Source of the DNA: Cannabis sativa
Taxonomy: Eukaryota > Streptophyta > Magnoliopsida > Rosales > Cannabaceae
DNA: 64,000 nucleotides
Reading direction: 5' to 3'
Assembly: GCF_029168945.1 (NCBI RefSeq)
Contig: NC_083602.1
Location: 25,283,323-25,347,322, forward strand
The notes below the pieces were generated by a model. It saw only the letters and a list, made by a program, of their open reading frames with translations. It was not told the origin of the DNA and made no database searches. A program made the position numbers and the translations under genes. Below, piece by piece: positions 35,405 through 46,027 of the stretch (positions are counted from its first letter, which is position 1; every line of letters starts with the position of its first letter).

Positions 35405-35660
35405 CAGGACTGGCCAGAGGGTAGGGTGGTCGGAGCCCATGCTTTGGGCCCCACCATTTTGGAGGCTCTCAAAAAATTAAAATTAATATATATACACAGA
35501 AAAAAAAAATATATATCATATAAATTTTAATTCAATAAATATCACAGTAAATTTACAGCTCAAGTGGTACCCGAAAAAAGATATGGATGCTATGAATCTT
35601 ATTTAATTGAAATAGATTTATTTATTTATTTAACATAAGAATATAATATTTTGGAGCAAA

Positions 35661-35700
<40 letters not shown>

Positions 35701-36037
35701 TATAAAATTACTCTAATATATAATGTAGAGTAGTACTTTAAGGTACAAATTGGTAAAAAAAAAATAATATAATTTTTGACATATTATTTTTTTTTTTTTT
35801 ACAAAAATGCTAAAATATATAGTACTTCAGTAGAGATGTTATTAGTAAGTAAATATTACATTATCGAGTTAACTTACATGGCGAGATTTTTTTTTTTTTT
35901 TTTTTGGTTATATGGAGATAAAAAACTTAACATTGATATTCGTATCAAAACTTAAATAATATTTATTTTAAAATTTTGTAAAAAAAAACTCATTTCAAAT
36001 TTCGCCCCAAGCCTCTTAATATGTTGAGACAGCCCTA
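35405..36037. mobile_element. hAT-type MITE, 633 bp, perfect 8-bp TSD
   Basis: The left end is CAGGACTGGCCAG. The complement of the right end reads AGGGCTGTCTC with a decayed terminal base. The exact 8-bp direct repeat TCTATTAT lies at 35397-35404 and 36038-36045. The GC-rich ends and AT-rich interior (long TA and T runs) fit non-autonomous hAT elements of the GGGCCC-ended type also seen at 3993. No transposase. Confidence 0.82.
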
Positions 36038-36166
36038 TCTATTATGTTTAAGATACTGTATAGTAATTCGATAAGTTTATTTTATTAATATCTCAAAATT
36101 GCTTTATTAAATAAATGTCTTCTTAGTATATATTTAATAACTTTTACATATAAAATAACTAAAAGA

Positions 36167-36515
36167 TGTAACGTCCTCGCTTCAAGCCTCCATTGGGTCC
36201 TTACACCCACGGAATGAATGGTTCTTATACACGAGTACGTCACTCTGGCTACTTCATGGATTGATGACTGACCCTACAGACCAACACAAGTGTTTCCAGC
36301 GTGCTTGGCCTGGAGCAATTTCAAGGATGGGTGACCTCCTGGGAAGTTTTCCCAAGATGCGTGTGAGTGAGGACAAAGCACGCTGAAAACACTCGTGTTG
36401 GTCTGTAGGGCCAGTCGTCAGTCCATGAAGCAGCCAGAGTGACGTACTCGTGTATAAGAGCCATTCATTCCGTGGGTGTAAGGGCCCAATGGAGGCTTGA
36501 AGCGGGGACGTTACA
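36167..36515 (+). repeat. Aberrant 5' LTR: 140-bp inverted repeat with 69-bp spacer
   Basis: 36167-36306 is the reverse complement of 36376-36515 with about 9 mismatches, mostly C-to-T or G-to-A. The spacer 36307-36375 carries the 5S-like GGATGGGTGACCTCCTGGG (internal element and C box). The junction falls in AGCGTGCTT, part of the A box, where the normal left part of the LTR (present at 36587-36800) is missing. The outer end TGTAACG is the inverted LTR end CGTTACA. Confidence 0.9.
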
Positions 36516-36517
36516 AA

Positions 36518-36530
36518 TGGTATCAGAGCC
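36518..36530 (+). promoter_or_regulatory. Primer binding site of the Cassandra element
   Basis: TGGTATCAGAGCC two bases after the 5' LTR is the initiator Met-tRNA primer site for reverse transcription. Confidence 0.88.
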
Positions 36531-36586
36531 TTGACCCAGCCGGAAGTGTGGTCGACGAGGACGTCGGACCCTGTAAGGGGGGTGAT

Positions 36587-37020
36587 TGTGACAGTCAGTA
36601 GTCTCGTGATCCGTAAGGGGAAACACCGAGTAAGCTGTGCAATCCCACACCGCCTGGGAAAGGTCAAGTGGGATGATTCTGAGACTGTGTAGGTATGGGA
36701 CTACACAGTTGAAGAGGGCTTAAGTGGATTGATTGGTACTACCTATATCAACAAGGTGCATCTTGTTTTTCGGTAGCCCATCTCGAAAGAACTCCACAGT
36801 TAAGCGTGCTTGGCCTGGAGCAATTTCAAGGATGGGTGACCTCCTGGGAAGTTTTCCCAGGATGCGTGTGAGTGAGGACAAAGCACGCTGAAAACACTCG
36901 TGTTGGTCTGTAGGGCCAATCGTCAGTCCATGAAGCAGCCAGAGTGACGTACTTGTGTATAAGAGCCATTCATTCCGTGGGTGTAAGGGCCCAATGGAGG
37001 CTTGAAGCGGGGACGTTACA
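36587..37020 (+). repeat. Intact 3' LTR of the Cassandra element
   Basis: It begins TGTGACAGTCAGTAG and ends GGGGACGTTACA. It contains the complete 5S-like segment at about 36735-36870: CATCTCGAAAGAACTCCACAGTTAAG, the A-box region AGTTAAGCGTGCTTGG (36798-36813) and the C-box region GGGTGACCTCCTGGGAAG. In 5S genes these form the internal pol III promoter bound by TFIIIA. Confidence 0.88.
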
Positions 37021-37025
37021 AAAGA

Positions 37026-39400
37026 CTTAGTAATTTTATGTCATTGGTTGATATGTTGAATTTTATTTAAGTTTAAACTTGACTAATTTTTACTAACGAA
37101 ATTAACAAAAAAAAAAAGAAATAAAAGGATTACTTTTGATGTTGGTAAAAAGAAATATGTAATTTAAAAAATATAGATTATAATAGTGTAATTTATAAAC
37201 TCAAATTATTAAATGATTAAAGTGTGATTATTTTTTTTAATTATAGAAAAAAAAAATAAGAGAGAGAGAGAGAAAATGTTTTCTTTAGTTTTTTAATATT
37301 AAAAATTTATTATATATACGTATTTATAAAAATAAAAGTAAAAAGAAAGGAAAGTGATAAAAAAAATGCACGTGAATTAAAAAAAAAATGAAAAAAAAAA
37401 AAGATATTGGATGATTAGCTGAAAATGCACTGAGGAAGGATTTACCAATATATATAATTTAAAACATATACGTTATTTTTGTAAATTAAATGACCAGCGT
37501 TATTTGAGTAAATAAAATACAATTTACGTATTTAAATGTAATTAATCCAATAATTTTTTATAAAAAAATGATTAAGAAAGCATTAGTGCAAGTTTAATTT
37601 TATATTCATAACATAAATGAATAATTTTCCTTAAAATTGAGCATGATTATATCTAAATATTATGATAATAAATTCTACTACTCTAGATATCACATAAGTT
37701 TTCTTACTTATAATTAAATAAATTTGTAATCCAAATAGTTATAAGAGGTTCTAAATTGGATTCTTCTTTCTCTAATATAAGAAAAAATATTAACAAACTC
37801 AAAAATCTCTAAAATAGTAATTAAATTCCCATTATTTATAGTTTATTGAATCTAATGGATTACATTGTAAAAGGGGATGAAGCTTGTTTTTTTGTTGGAA
37901 AATATTATGTTGCTTATCTACTTTGTTATTATAAATAATTCATCCTTTTAATTTATAATAATATGTATTTTCACTCAAAAAAAAATATTACCACCATTTT
38001 ATACTTAATATTAAATTACATAATAAGTAATTGTAATATGTATGTATATTACGTAAATATGCATAAGTAAAGTAATAATCATATATCTTATTGAATGATG
38101 TCTTATAACATCAATGTTCTTAAGAAAAAGATATTAGTTTTTTTTTTTTTTTTGAAAGAATTAATAATCTCAGTATATTGTTTAATTAATGAGAAAATTA
38201 GAGAGCAAACAAATCATCTCTGCATATTGTTGTTTTTTTTTTAACAAAAATTCTCTGTGTTATTATTTGTATTTTTAGGGGAATTTTGATTATTTGTTTA
38301 ACCACCTAATTTCCACCTTACCTTATAAAGCAAGAGGTACTATGTTGTACGGCAGTATAATAAATAAATAAATATGTAAATTTAAAAGCCATATTTTCTC
38401 TACTTTTTATTGTTCAATAAAATAAAATAAAAAAAATTAATAATAAAGTACACGTAACTACTTTTATTTTTCTTTTTAATGTCTAATTATATCGAACACG
38501 CTACAAGTGCTCTATTATTTATTTAAATGAAAATAGTATCATGCTTTTACACCTTTCTCTCTTGCAAAAAAAATATCAAAACATTTTACTTTTAATCTTT
38601 TTTGATAACTATTTTATTTTTTTAATCTTGGTACATAGAAAAAGAAAATGAGTCAAAAAAATTTCAATTAGGGAGGATTTGAACAAGTCAAATAAATACT
38701 TAATAATTTGCATAGTTGGTCATTTGGTCTCTATGTTGAATAAAATTGAGTTAGGTGGGTGGTTTACAAATTAGAAGCCCAATAAACAAAGTTCATATGG
38801 GTACTCAATTATGGTACTTTTTTTTTTTTTTGAGAACTTCATAATAAAAAAAACAAAATATAAATGAATAATGGTAGAGAGATAGAATAATCACAAAAAT
38901 AAAAATAATAAAGGGGTTGCTACTGATTTTATCAGTCATTTCATTATGGGGATAACACTAGCAGTGCTTTCATAATCTTACGACAAAACACAAAAACATG
39001 AAAAATAAATAAAGTTGATAACTTTATTCTTTACACGAGTTCTGGATCATGACTCAAACTCAAACTCACCAAAGATCTAATTTTGAGCATAAAATTGAAT
39101 CTTATAATGGGACCCTTTTTTTATGTGATCAGTTATTTTACAAAAGTTTTGCATTTGTCACGATCCGCTGAGGGTGGGTGGTTTGGCTCCGTTTGTTTCT
39201 ATAGAAAATGAGGCAAAACAAGAGTTACAAAAAAGTCATATATATGTATATTTTCTTTTAATTAATTAACTTACCTCCCTTTTAATTATTATTATAATAT
39301 GGTGTAGTAATAAAAACATTTTTATTGTTCTTACCAAAAAAAAATATATAATTATCAACAAACTTTCTTTTTTTTTTTTAATCTCTCTATTTTAATTTAA
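37026..39400. other. AT-rich intergenic DNA upstream of WNK5
   Basis: No gene, RNA or bounded repeat recognised. It contains A/T runs and short GA runs (37260-37275). It presumably includes distal promoter sequence of the kinase gene. Confidence 0.55.
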
Positions 39401-39412
39401 TTTTTGCTTCTC

Positions 39413-39418
39413 TATAAA
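39413..39418 (+). promoter_or_regulatory. Candidate TATA box of WNK5
   Basis: TATAAA in CTCTATAAAACTC, 235 bp upstream of the ATG at 39648 and just after a pyrimidine-rich stretch. Transcription would start about 25-35 bp downstream, giving a 5' UTR of roughly 200 bp (GA-rich, then CAGAGCAGAG). Position and sequence are right, but no cap site can be seen. Confidence 0.45.
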
Positions 39419-39647
39419 ACTCTTTCAGATAGAGTGAGAAAGAGAGGAAAAAAGTAATATTTTTTATTTTTTGTTTGATAAAAAATCTGTCTCCTTTTTC
39501 TCTTGGGAGTCTCGGTTGTCTATGTGTGTTTGTGTCAGAGCAGAGAAACAACCTCTTAAGGGGAAATTTTTATCTGAAAGAAAGAAGAGATTTTTTATTT
39601 TTATTTTTTAAAAAAAGGAGCAAAAGTGAAGAACAACATTTAAAAGA

Positions 39648-42638
39648 ATGAATTGTCTTCCCTATCTTGAACCAGATGATTCTTCTTCTGAGTTTGTTGA
39701 AGTTGATCCAACTGGCAGATATGGCAGAGTACATCTCTCCTCCATCTCTCTATCTATGTATCCATTTGTGTCTCAGGTTTTTTTCTTTTTTTTGTTCTTC
39801 CTATTGTTAACATTTTTTGAGTTTTTTGTCTTTTGTTTTTGCAGTACAATGAAATCCTCGGAAAAGGAGCTTCAAAGATAGTGTATGAAATCTCAAGTTC
39901 TCACATTTTATCTAAATTCCAAGATGACCCTTTTCAGATTTATCCAAATTTGAGCTTTTGGATAGATTCAATCAATGGTTTGAGTGATTTTTTGTGGTTG
40001 ATTATTGTTACAGGTACAGAGCATTTGATGAATATGAAGGGATCGAGGTAGCTTGGAACCAGGTCAAGCTTTATGATTTTCTACAAAGCCCTGAAGATCT
40101 TGAGAGGCTTTACTGTGAGATTCATCTTCTTAAGACATTGAAACACAAGAACATTATGAAGTTCTACACTTCCTGGGTTGACACTGCCAATAGGAACATC
40201 AATTTTGTCACCGAAATGTTCACTTCTGGGACTCTCAGACAGTAAGTTATATTCTATAGATTTTTTATTTTTTTTTTCCTTTTTTTTCTTCTTCTCTTTC
40301 TGGGGTTTCATTATCTTACCTATCTTGTATAGGTACAGGCTAAAACACAAGAGAGTTAACATAAGAGCAGTGAAACACTGGTGTAGACAGATCTTGAATG
40401 GGCTTCTCTATCTCCATAGCCATGACCCTCCTGTGATCCATAGAGATCTCAAGTGTGATAATATTTTCGTTAATGGGAACCAAGGAGAAGTGAAGATTGG
40501 TGATCTTGGTTTGGCTGCAATCCTGAGAAAATCTCAAGCTGCTCACTGTGTTGGTAACAACTGATTTTTGTGTTTTTTTTTTGCCTTAATAAATAAAATA
40601 ACAAAAGAAAAATACCCATAAAACTACTTTTTACATCACATCTATAATTATAAATTTCAAATTCTGGGTTAGTGGGATGTTTTTTTAAAAAGAGTTATTG
40701 GGTTTTTGTTTATTTATTTTTATCTTTTTACTATTGCCCTTGATAGGGACTCCGGAGTTCATGGCTCCAGAAGTGTATGAAGAGGCATATAATGAGTTAG
40801 TTGATATATATTCATTTGGGATGTGCATTTTGGAAATGGTTACTTTTGATTATCCATACAGTGAATGCACTCATCCTGCTCAGATCTACAAAAAAGTTAT
40901 TTCGGTAAGAAAGAACAGTGAACTCTTTATCACTTAACCTTTTCATTTAGACCCAGTAAAAGGGAAGAACTAGATTTCATTTCATTGACAATTTATTAAT
41001 ATTTGTTTAGGGTAAAAAACCAGATGCTTTGTACAAAGTAAAGGATCCTGAAGTGAGACAATTTGTAGAGAAGTGCTTGGCAACTGTATCCCTTAGGCTC
41101 TCAGCAAGAGAGCTTTTAAATGACCCTTTTCTCCAAATTGAGGATTGTGAATATGATTTAAAACCATTAGATTGTGGACGAGATTTTGATGAGTTTGGAC
41201 CTCTCATAAGGCAGCCTTTACTTGAGTTACATCACAGTAGTAGCTCCTTTAGCAATGGATTCTTGAATGGTTATTCTAGTCAAGAGCTAAATGAATGGGG
41301 TAGTCATCCAGCTGAGCTAGAAGCGAGTGGAATTGAGCTTTTCGAGCACCATGACGATGAACATTATGAAGATGCTGGAATAAGCATCAAAGGGAAAATG
41401 AGAGAAGATGGTGACATCTTTCTAAGACTTAGAATTTCAGATAAAGAAGGTCTGAATGTCTGTTGTACTTTTCTTGATGAGTTGATGTAAATTTGAATGT
41501 TGTTAACTAATCGATTGTAATCCTATCATTTGCAGGCCGAATTCGAAATATCTATTTCCCATTTGACATTGAAATGGATACGGCATTGAGCGTAGCGACG
41601 GAAATGGTTGCAGAGCTTGACATTACTGATCAAGATGTTACAAGAATAGCAGACATGATCGATGGTGAAATTGCTTCCTTAGTACCTGAATGGGAACCTG
41701 GTCCAGGATTAGTGGAAACACCCCGTTTTAATAACCAAAACATATGCCAAAATTGTGCTTCCTCAGAGAATAATAATAATAACACCTCAAGTGGCTCTTT
41801 CATGAAGTTTCTGGCAAGTAACAACACCTCTAGTTCCATGGGCTTGCCAGTTGTTCAATGTTGTAGGCTTGAATGTACTTCAATGCACGGTCGTTTTGAG
41901 GAGGTCACGTACCAAGCCGACGAGTCTGAGCATCACAATACAGACAGTACGCCTAACTACAGAGAAATATGGGGTCAGCATGAAAGCCGAGAATTGAGTT
42001 CTGTAGGGTCCGGACAGAGCCATTCTGATGAAGAGTATGAGAAGATTGAGGAGCAGTCAATATTCACAAGAAATGATGATGAGAAGGAGAGCAATATGAA
42101 GAGCAACAACAAAACTCGATCAAGTTCAAAAATTTCATTCAGAGACTTATCAGGTTCTCATTCTTTATCCTCAATCTCTTCAACCCATCATGAGATGATC
42201 TCAGACAATCATGAGAAGGAAATGGTGCAGGAATTAAGATGGCTGAAAGCAAAGCATCAGATGGAAATGAGGGAGTTCAAAGATCATCAGTTAAGAATTG
42301 TATCAGACTCTTCAAACAGTGGAAGCACAGAGCACAGCTTAGACAATGGGTTTTTGTCGTCTCTGGTAGTATTAAACACACTAGAAGAAAACAAAGGACT
42401 CGTCTTCCGGTCTTCTGCTTATGATGACCAATTTTGTTCCAGTTACAATAATGACAATATCAATAAGAGCAGCCCCAGTTCGGAATCTCAAAGGGCCCGA
42501 AATTGCGAGGTGATGAAGTCTCCAACAAACGCTAAGGATATGGTCACTGCAGCAGCCAAGAGTTTCAACAATGGCTTCTTACTTCCTCACTCACTTCACA
42601 GAGCAGTTTCTCTCCCAGTTGATGCTGTTGAAATATAA
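39648..42638 (+). CDS. WNK (with-no-lysine) serine/threonine kinase, WNK5-type, 7 exons
   Basis: Exons: 39648-39728, 39845-39882, 40014-40241, 40333-40553, 40747-40904, 41011-41449, 41536-42638. All have GT..AG introns and join in frame, giving 755 aa plus stop. The start [21 protein letters not shown] is the conserved N-terminus of the Arabidopsis WNK5 group. Kinase domain is about residues 28-285. The usual beta-3 lysine is replaced (VAWN, N55) and the catalytic lysine sits in the glycine loop ([10 protein letters not shown]38), the WNK signature. HRDLK at 152-156, DLG at 173-175 and GTPEFMAPE at 190-198 follow. After the kinase, [21 protein letters not shown] (about 376-405) begins an OSR1/SPAK C-terminal-like domain with WEPGPG at its end. 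The long tail is Ser/Asn-rich with a coiled-coil-like [19 protein letters not shown]. Plant WNKs act in the cytosol in flowering-time and stress or ion signalling. It is longer than the roughly 550-aa Arabidopsis protein, mainly in the tail. Looks functional. Confidence 0.93.
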
Positions 42639-44124
42639 AAAATAAAATCTTGTGAGTTGAATTCTTTCATAAAATTTTTTCACACACGTATAGAGAGAGG
42701 GAGAGGGAGAGAGAGAGGCTGTACAAGTACCAAGTATTAAAAAGTCCACTCCTTTTTTTGACCAACTAGTATGAAAATTCATCTACAATTCTCTGTTCTC
42801 TCACACAAAATTTATTTACAACCCCATTTGATAGTTACCTAGGAAGTTACCAATAATGATCTTCATCAACCTTGTTTTTATATTATAGTATATAATATCA
42901 AATGAAATGGTTACTGAATCTCCAAGTGTAAAGCTTAGGTTTACTAGGAAGGAGTCCAAGTATATCATCCTCTTGTCATGTTGAATTTTCTATTCTTTAA
43001 AAAGATTTGTATAAAGCATCTTCTATAGTCTAGCCTTTATTGAATGGAGCTTTAGCTTTTGATTGAGAGAGAGAAAAAAGTATTTGTTTTTCTTTTAAAA
43101 GTAATACAGATACTGCCTGCAAGTCATGATTAAGTGTATTATTTGGCATGTAAGGTTGTAGCTGGCCAATAAGGTTTTGGATTCAAATAATGGTTCCTTT
43201 AGGTGAGGCCCCCACCCAAAAACCTTACCTTTATGTCAATCATGGAGGGTTTTTTTTTTTTTAAAGGATGAATTGTTGTATGTATGGTATGGGCCACTCA
43301 AGTCATCATGTCCCATGCATGCTGATCAGCTTAAAATCTGTCTTACCCATAATCACCACACCAATTTTGTTCCACTTCTTCCATTATAGTATAATATTTT
43401 ATTTTACTTTTAAGCCAAACTACATAATATTTAAAATAATAATAACAAAGAGATGGTTACTTACATTAATGTGGAATGGTCCACATATATTAACTCATTT
43501 TTGCTGACTTTGAGATTGACATCTAAGATGATCCAAATCTCATATGAGTGATCTTCTCTACTACCATGTTGATGTGGAATTACACTGTCCAGCCAAGGCA
43601 GTGCATTTTTGGATGAGTACTACTACTGACATTTCTTTAGGTGACAAAACTCATCAATAGAGCAAATCTATCTATATCTTTGATAAGATAAACAAAGTTA
43701 TTTAGATTTACTTTTCATATGCCTAAGAGTGAGAAGCATGGTTTGGATTTACTATTTCACCTTTTACATACATGCTTTTTACTATTTCATGTCTTAATTG
43801 TGAGAACCATGGTTTGAATTTACTATTTTACCTTTCACATACATTAGCTGTGCAGTATTTTTTACCCCTCTCTCAAAGTTACATTAGCTGTACAGTATTT
43901 TTTTAAAAAAACTTACCTTTTTATTGGAAATACTGTTATTAGGTGACTCTGACTGAATATGTAATTTAGTATTTAGTCAAAATATTCCATTGAATGTTTT
44001 TTTTTTCTTTTTCTATGATAATTGTCAAAATATTCCATCAAGTGAATGTTAAAAGTAGTGACAGTAGAAACAAAAGTAACAAAGATTGACTATATGTCAG
44101 TATTTCATTAAATTTTTGAATGGG
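42639..44124. other. WNK5 3' UTR and intergenic DNA
   Basis: An AATAAAATC directly after the stop (about 42639) may act as a polyadenylation signal. A GA microsatellite lies at about 42692-42717. The remaining sequence has no supported gene; the 79-aa frame at 43268-43507 is not recognisable. Confidence 0.5.
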
Positions 44125-44475
44125 AGCATCACCAATGGTTGATCTACAATATAATATTATATATTATATTATTTTTTACATTTTTATTTCTACAAATATT
44201 TCATTAGTAATCGTATTTCATATTTATTATGATAGTCCTACACATTATTATTTAATAATTTATTTGTTTTAATTTTATTTTTAGGAAAAGAAAAAAAGAA
44301 AAAGGTGCCACATTTTATTTTTAGAAAAAAAAAAAGAAAAAGGAGCATGGCATTAATGCCAAATTTCGGCACCAATATTATTTTTTAGTTTGGCATCCAA
44401 TTCTCCAATGGTTAGTTTTTAATCATTCTACCACATCATCAAGCGCTTTATCCAAGCACCACCATTAGAGATGCT
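44125..44475. mobile_element. Probable MITE with AGCATCnCyAATGG ends, 351 bp
   Basis: The left end AGCATCACCAATGG and the complement of the right end AGCATCTCTAATGG match at 12 of 14. This kind of GAGCATCTCCAATGG terminus is frequent among plant MITEs. The interior is AT-rich with two copies of an A-rich AAAAAGAAAAAGG-type run. No clean TSD was found. Confidence 0.5.
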
Positions 44476-44541
44476 AATATAATTATTCATTATCACCCAA
44501 CCTAAATATGTACGTTTATTGGGAAATTTCTTTGTAGCTGG

Positions 44542-46027
44542 TAGGGTTGTCATCGAAATCGGAAAATTACAATTTAAATTCAGATCGCGACAAGCTGAAT
44601 TACTGTAGACCGTAATCGGGAAAACTGTTTTTGGTGGTCTGGTTAATCTGAACTGTTTATCGCTTAATGGTTCAGTTGCGGTTCGTAATAAATAATTAAC
44701 GGTTAAATCGAACCGGGCCGTTTATAATAAATAATTGATTTATATATATTTTATATATGATTATATGTACTTCTCCATTTATAATATATATATATTTTTT
44801 ATATATAATTATATGTATTTCTCCATATATAATATATATATATACATATATTTTATATATGATTATATGTATAATTTTGAATTTTTTTGTGTGTCAAGTT
44901 GTTTATTGCATGAATTTTAGATTTTTATTTTATTTTTGACTTTTGAGAATATTTTTATATTGTTATTTATATGTTATAGATCTATTACTTATCATGTTAA
45001 ATATATATTTTGAAAAATAAAATTAAAAACTTAGTAAAAATAGTACAATTACTTAAAAAATATAAAACAGTCAAAATTGTACTTATTCTTTCTACTCACC
45101 CGGGAGATTCCTTCAATATTCTAGTAACATTATTTCAGTAAATCTAAATAGCAGAATCATACATAGGAAACTATACTAGTGACTTATCTAATTTTATTGT
45201 AGAAATTTTCGGGATAAATGATTGGACCATGCAAACTAGAAATACATTTTCTTGGATAAAGGAAGAGATTATTCGAACATTTCCGTATCACTATAAATAT
45301 ATATAATAACCAGGGCACCAATTTCAAATGCATATCCCATTTTTGCCCAACAGGGTTATGAAAATCCACGAGAAGCGGCAGGCCGTATTGTATGTGTCGA
45401 TTGTCATTTAGCTAACAAGCACGTAGATTTCAAGGTTCCACAAGCGGTACTGCCTGATACTGTATTTCAAGTAGTTGTTCGAATTCCTTATGATCTGCAA
45501 CTGAAACAAGTTCTTGCTAATGGTAAAAAAAGAGGCTTGAATGTGGGTGTTGTTCTTATTTTACCTGAGGGGTTTGAATTAACCCCTCCCAACCGTATTT
45601 CGCCCGAGATTAAAGAAAATATGGGAAATCTGCCTTTTCAGAGCTATCGCTCCACTGAAAAAAAATATTCTTGTGATAGGTCCCATTTCTGGTCAAAAAT
45701 ATAGTGAAATCACCTTTCCTATTCTTTCCCCGGACCCCGCTACTAAGAAAGACGTTCATTTCTTAAAATATCCCATATATGTAGGCGGGAACAGAGGAAG
45801 GGTCAGATTTATCCCGACGGGGAGCAAGAGTAACAATAATGTTTAGAAGTTATAAATTCCACTTAAACCATATCTCGAACCAAACCAAACTGTTTTTAAT
45901 GATTTGGTTTGGTTTGGTTTGAAAAATTTATTGGTCTGGTTTGGTTTCTAATATTCAAACAATCGTTATACTGTTTTGGTTCAAAAAATATGAAAATTTG
46001 AACTAAACCAATCCGTGAACATTCCTA
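44542..46027. mobile_element. hAT-like non-autonomous element enclosing plastid DNA, 1486 bp
   Basis: The left end is TAGGGTTGTCATCG. The complement of the right end is TAGGAATGTTCACGG, an imperfect TIR of the TAGGGnTG type. Flanks GTAGCTGG (44534-44541) and GTAGCTCG (46028-46035) match at 7 of 8, as expected of a hAT TSD. Both subterminal regions carry GGTTCGGTTT/AACCGAACC-like repeats (44640-44720 and 45880-45990). The middle holds a plastid petA fragment. No transposase is present. Confidence 0.65.
45229..45845 (+). pseudogene. Nuclear copy of plastid petA (cytochrome f), 5' about 200 codons
   Basis: In plastids petA encodes cytochrome f of the b6f complex. The ATG at 45229 (MQTRNTFSWIKEEI) is the true petA start. 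The copy covers the transit/signal region, the YENPREA mature start, the heme-binding CXXCH (here CVDCH) and continues to SKSNN, where homology stops near 45845. Frameshifts break it: an extra A in the A-run near 45660, an extra G near 45820, and a disrupted signal region near 45280-45300. About 130 bp upstream (from about 45100) also looks like the plastid spacer before petA. A NUPT, not a gene. It lies inside the hAT-like element. Confidence 0.92.

Larger units (their letters stand above)
36167..37020 (+). mobile_element. Cassandra-type TRIM (LTRs with 5S rRNA homology), rearranged
   Basis: The TSD AAAGA lies at 36162-36166 and 37021-37025. The order is 5' LTR-like block, AA, PBS TGGTATCAGAGCC (36518-36530), a roughly 55-bp interior ending in the PPT GTAAGGGGGGTGAT, then a 434-bp 3' LTR (36587-37020). 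There is no coding capacity, as expected of a TRIM. The 3' LTR holds a 5S rRNA-like segment, the hallmark of Cassandra elements. The 5' LTR is abnormal: its left half is an inverted copy of its right half. Confidence 0.9.

Noticed and set aside
36254..36667. 137-aa minus-strand open frame
   Set aside because: It lies wholly inside the Cassandra element, which is noncoding, and the residues come from the inverted repeat and PBS region.
36735..36870. A genuine 5S rRNA gene
   Set aside because: Similarity covers the internal control region but the 5' part and end differ, and it sits in an LTR bounded by a PPT and TSD.
44735..44939. Two 60-61 aa frames
   Set aside because: TA-repeat low complexity inside the hAT-like element.
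45229..45845. A functional nuclear petA gene
   Set aside because: Truncated at about codon 200 and frameshifted; petA is normally plastid-encoded.
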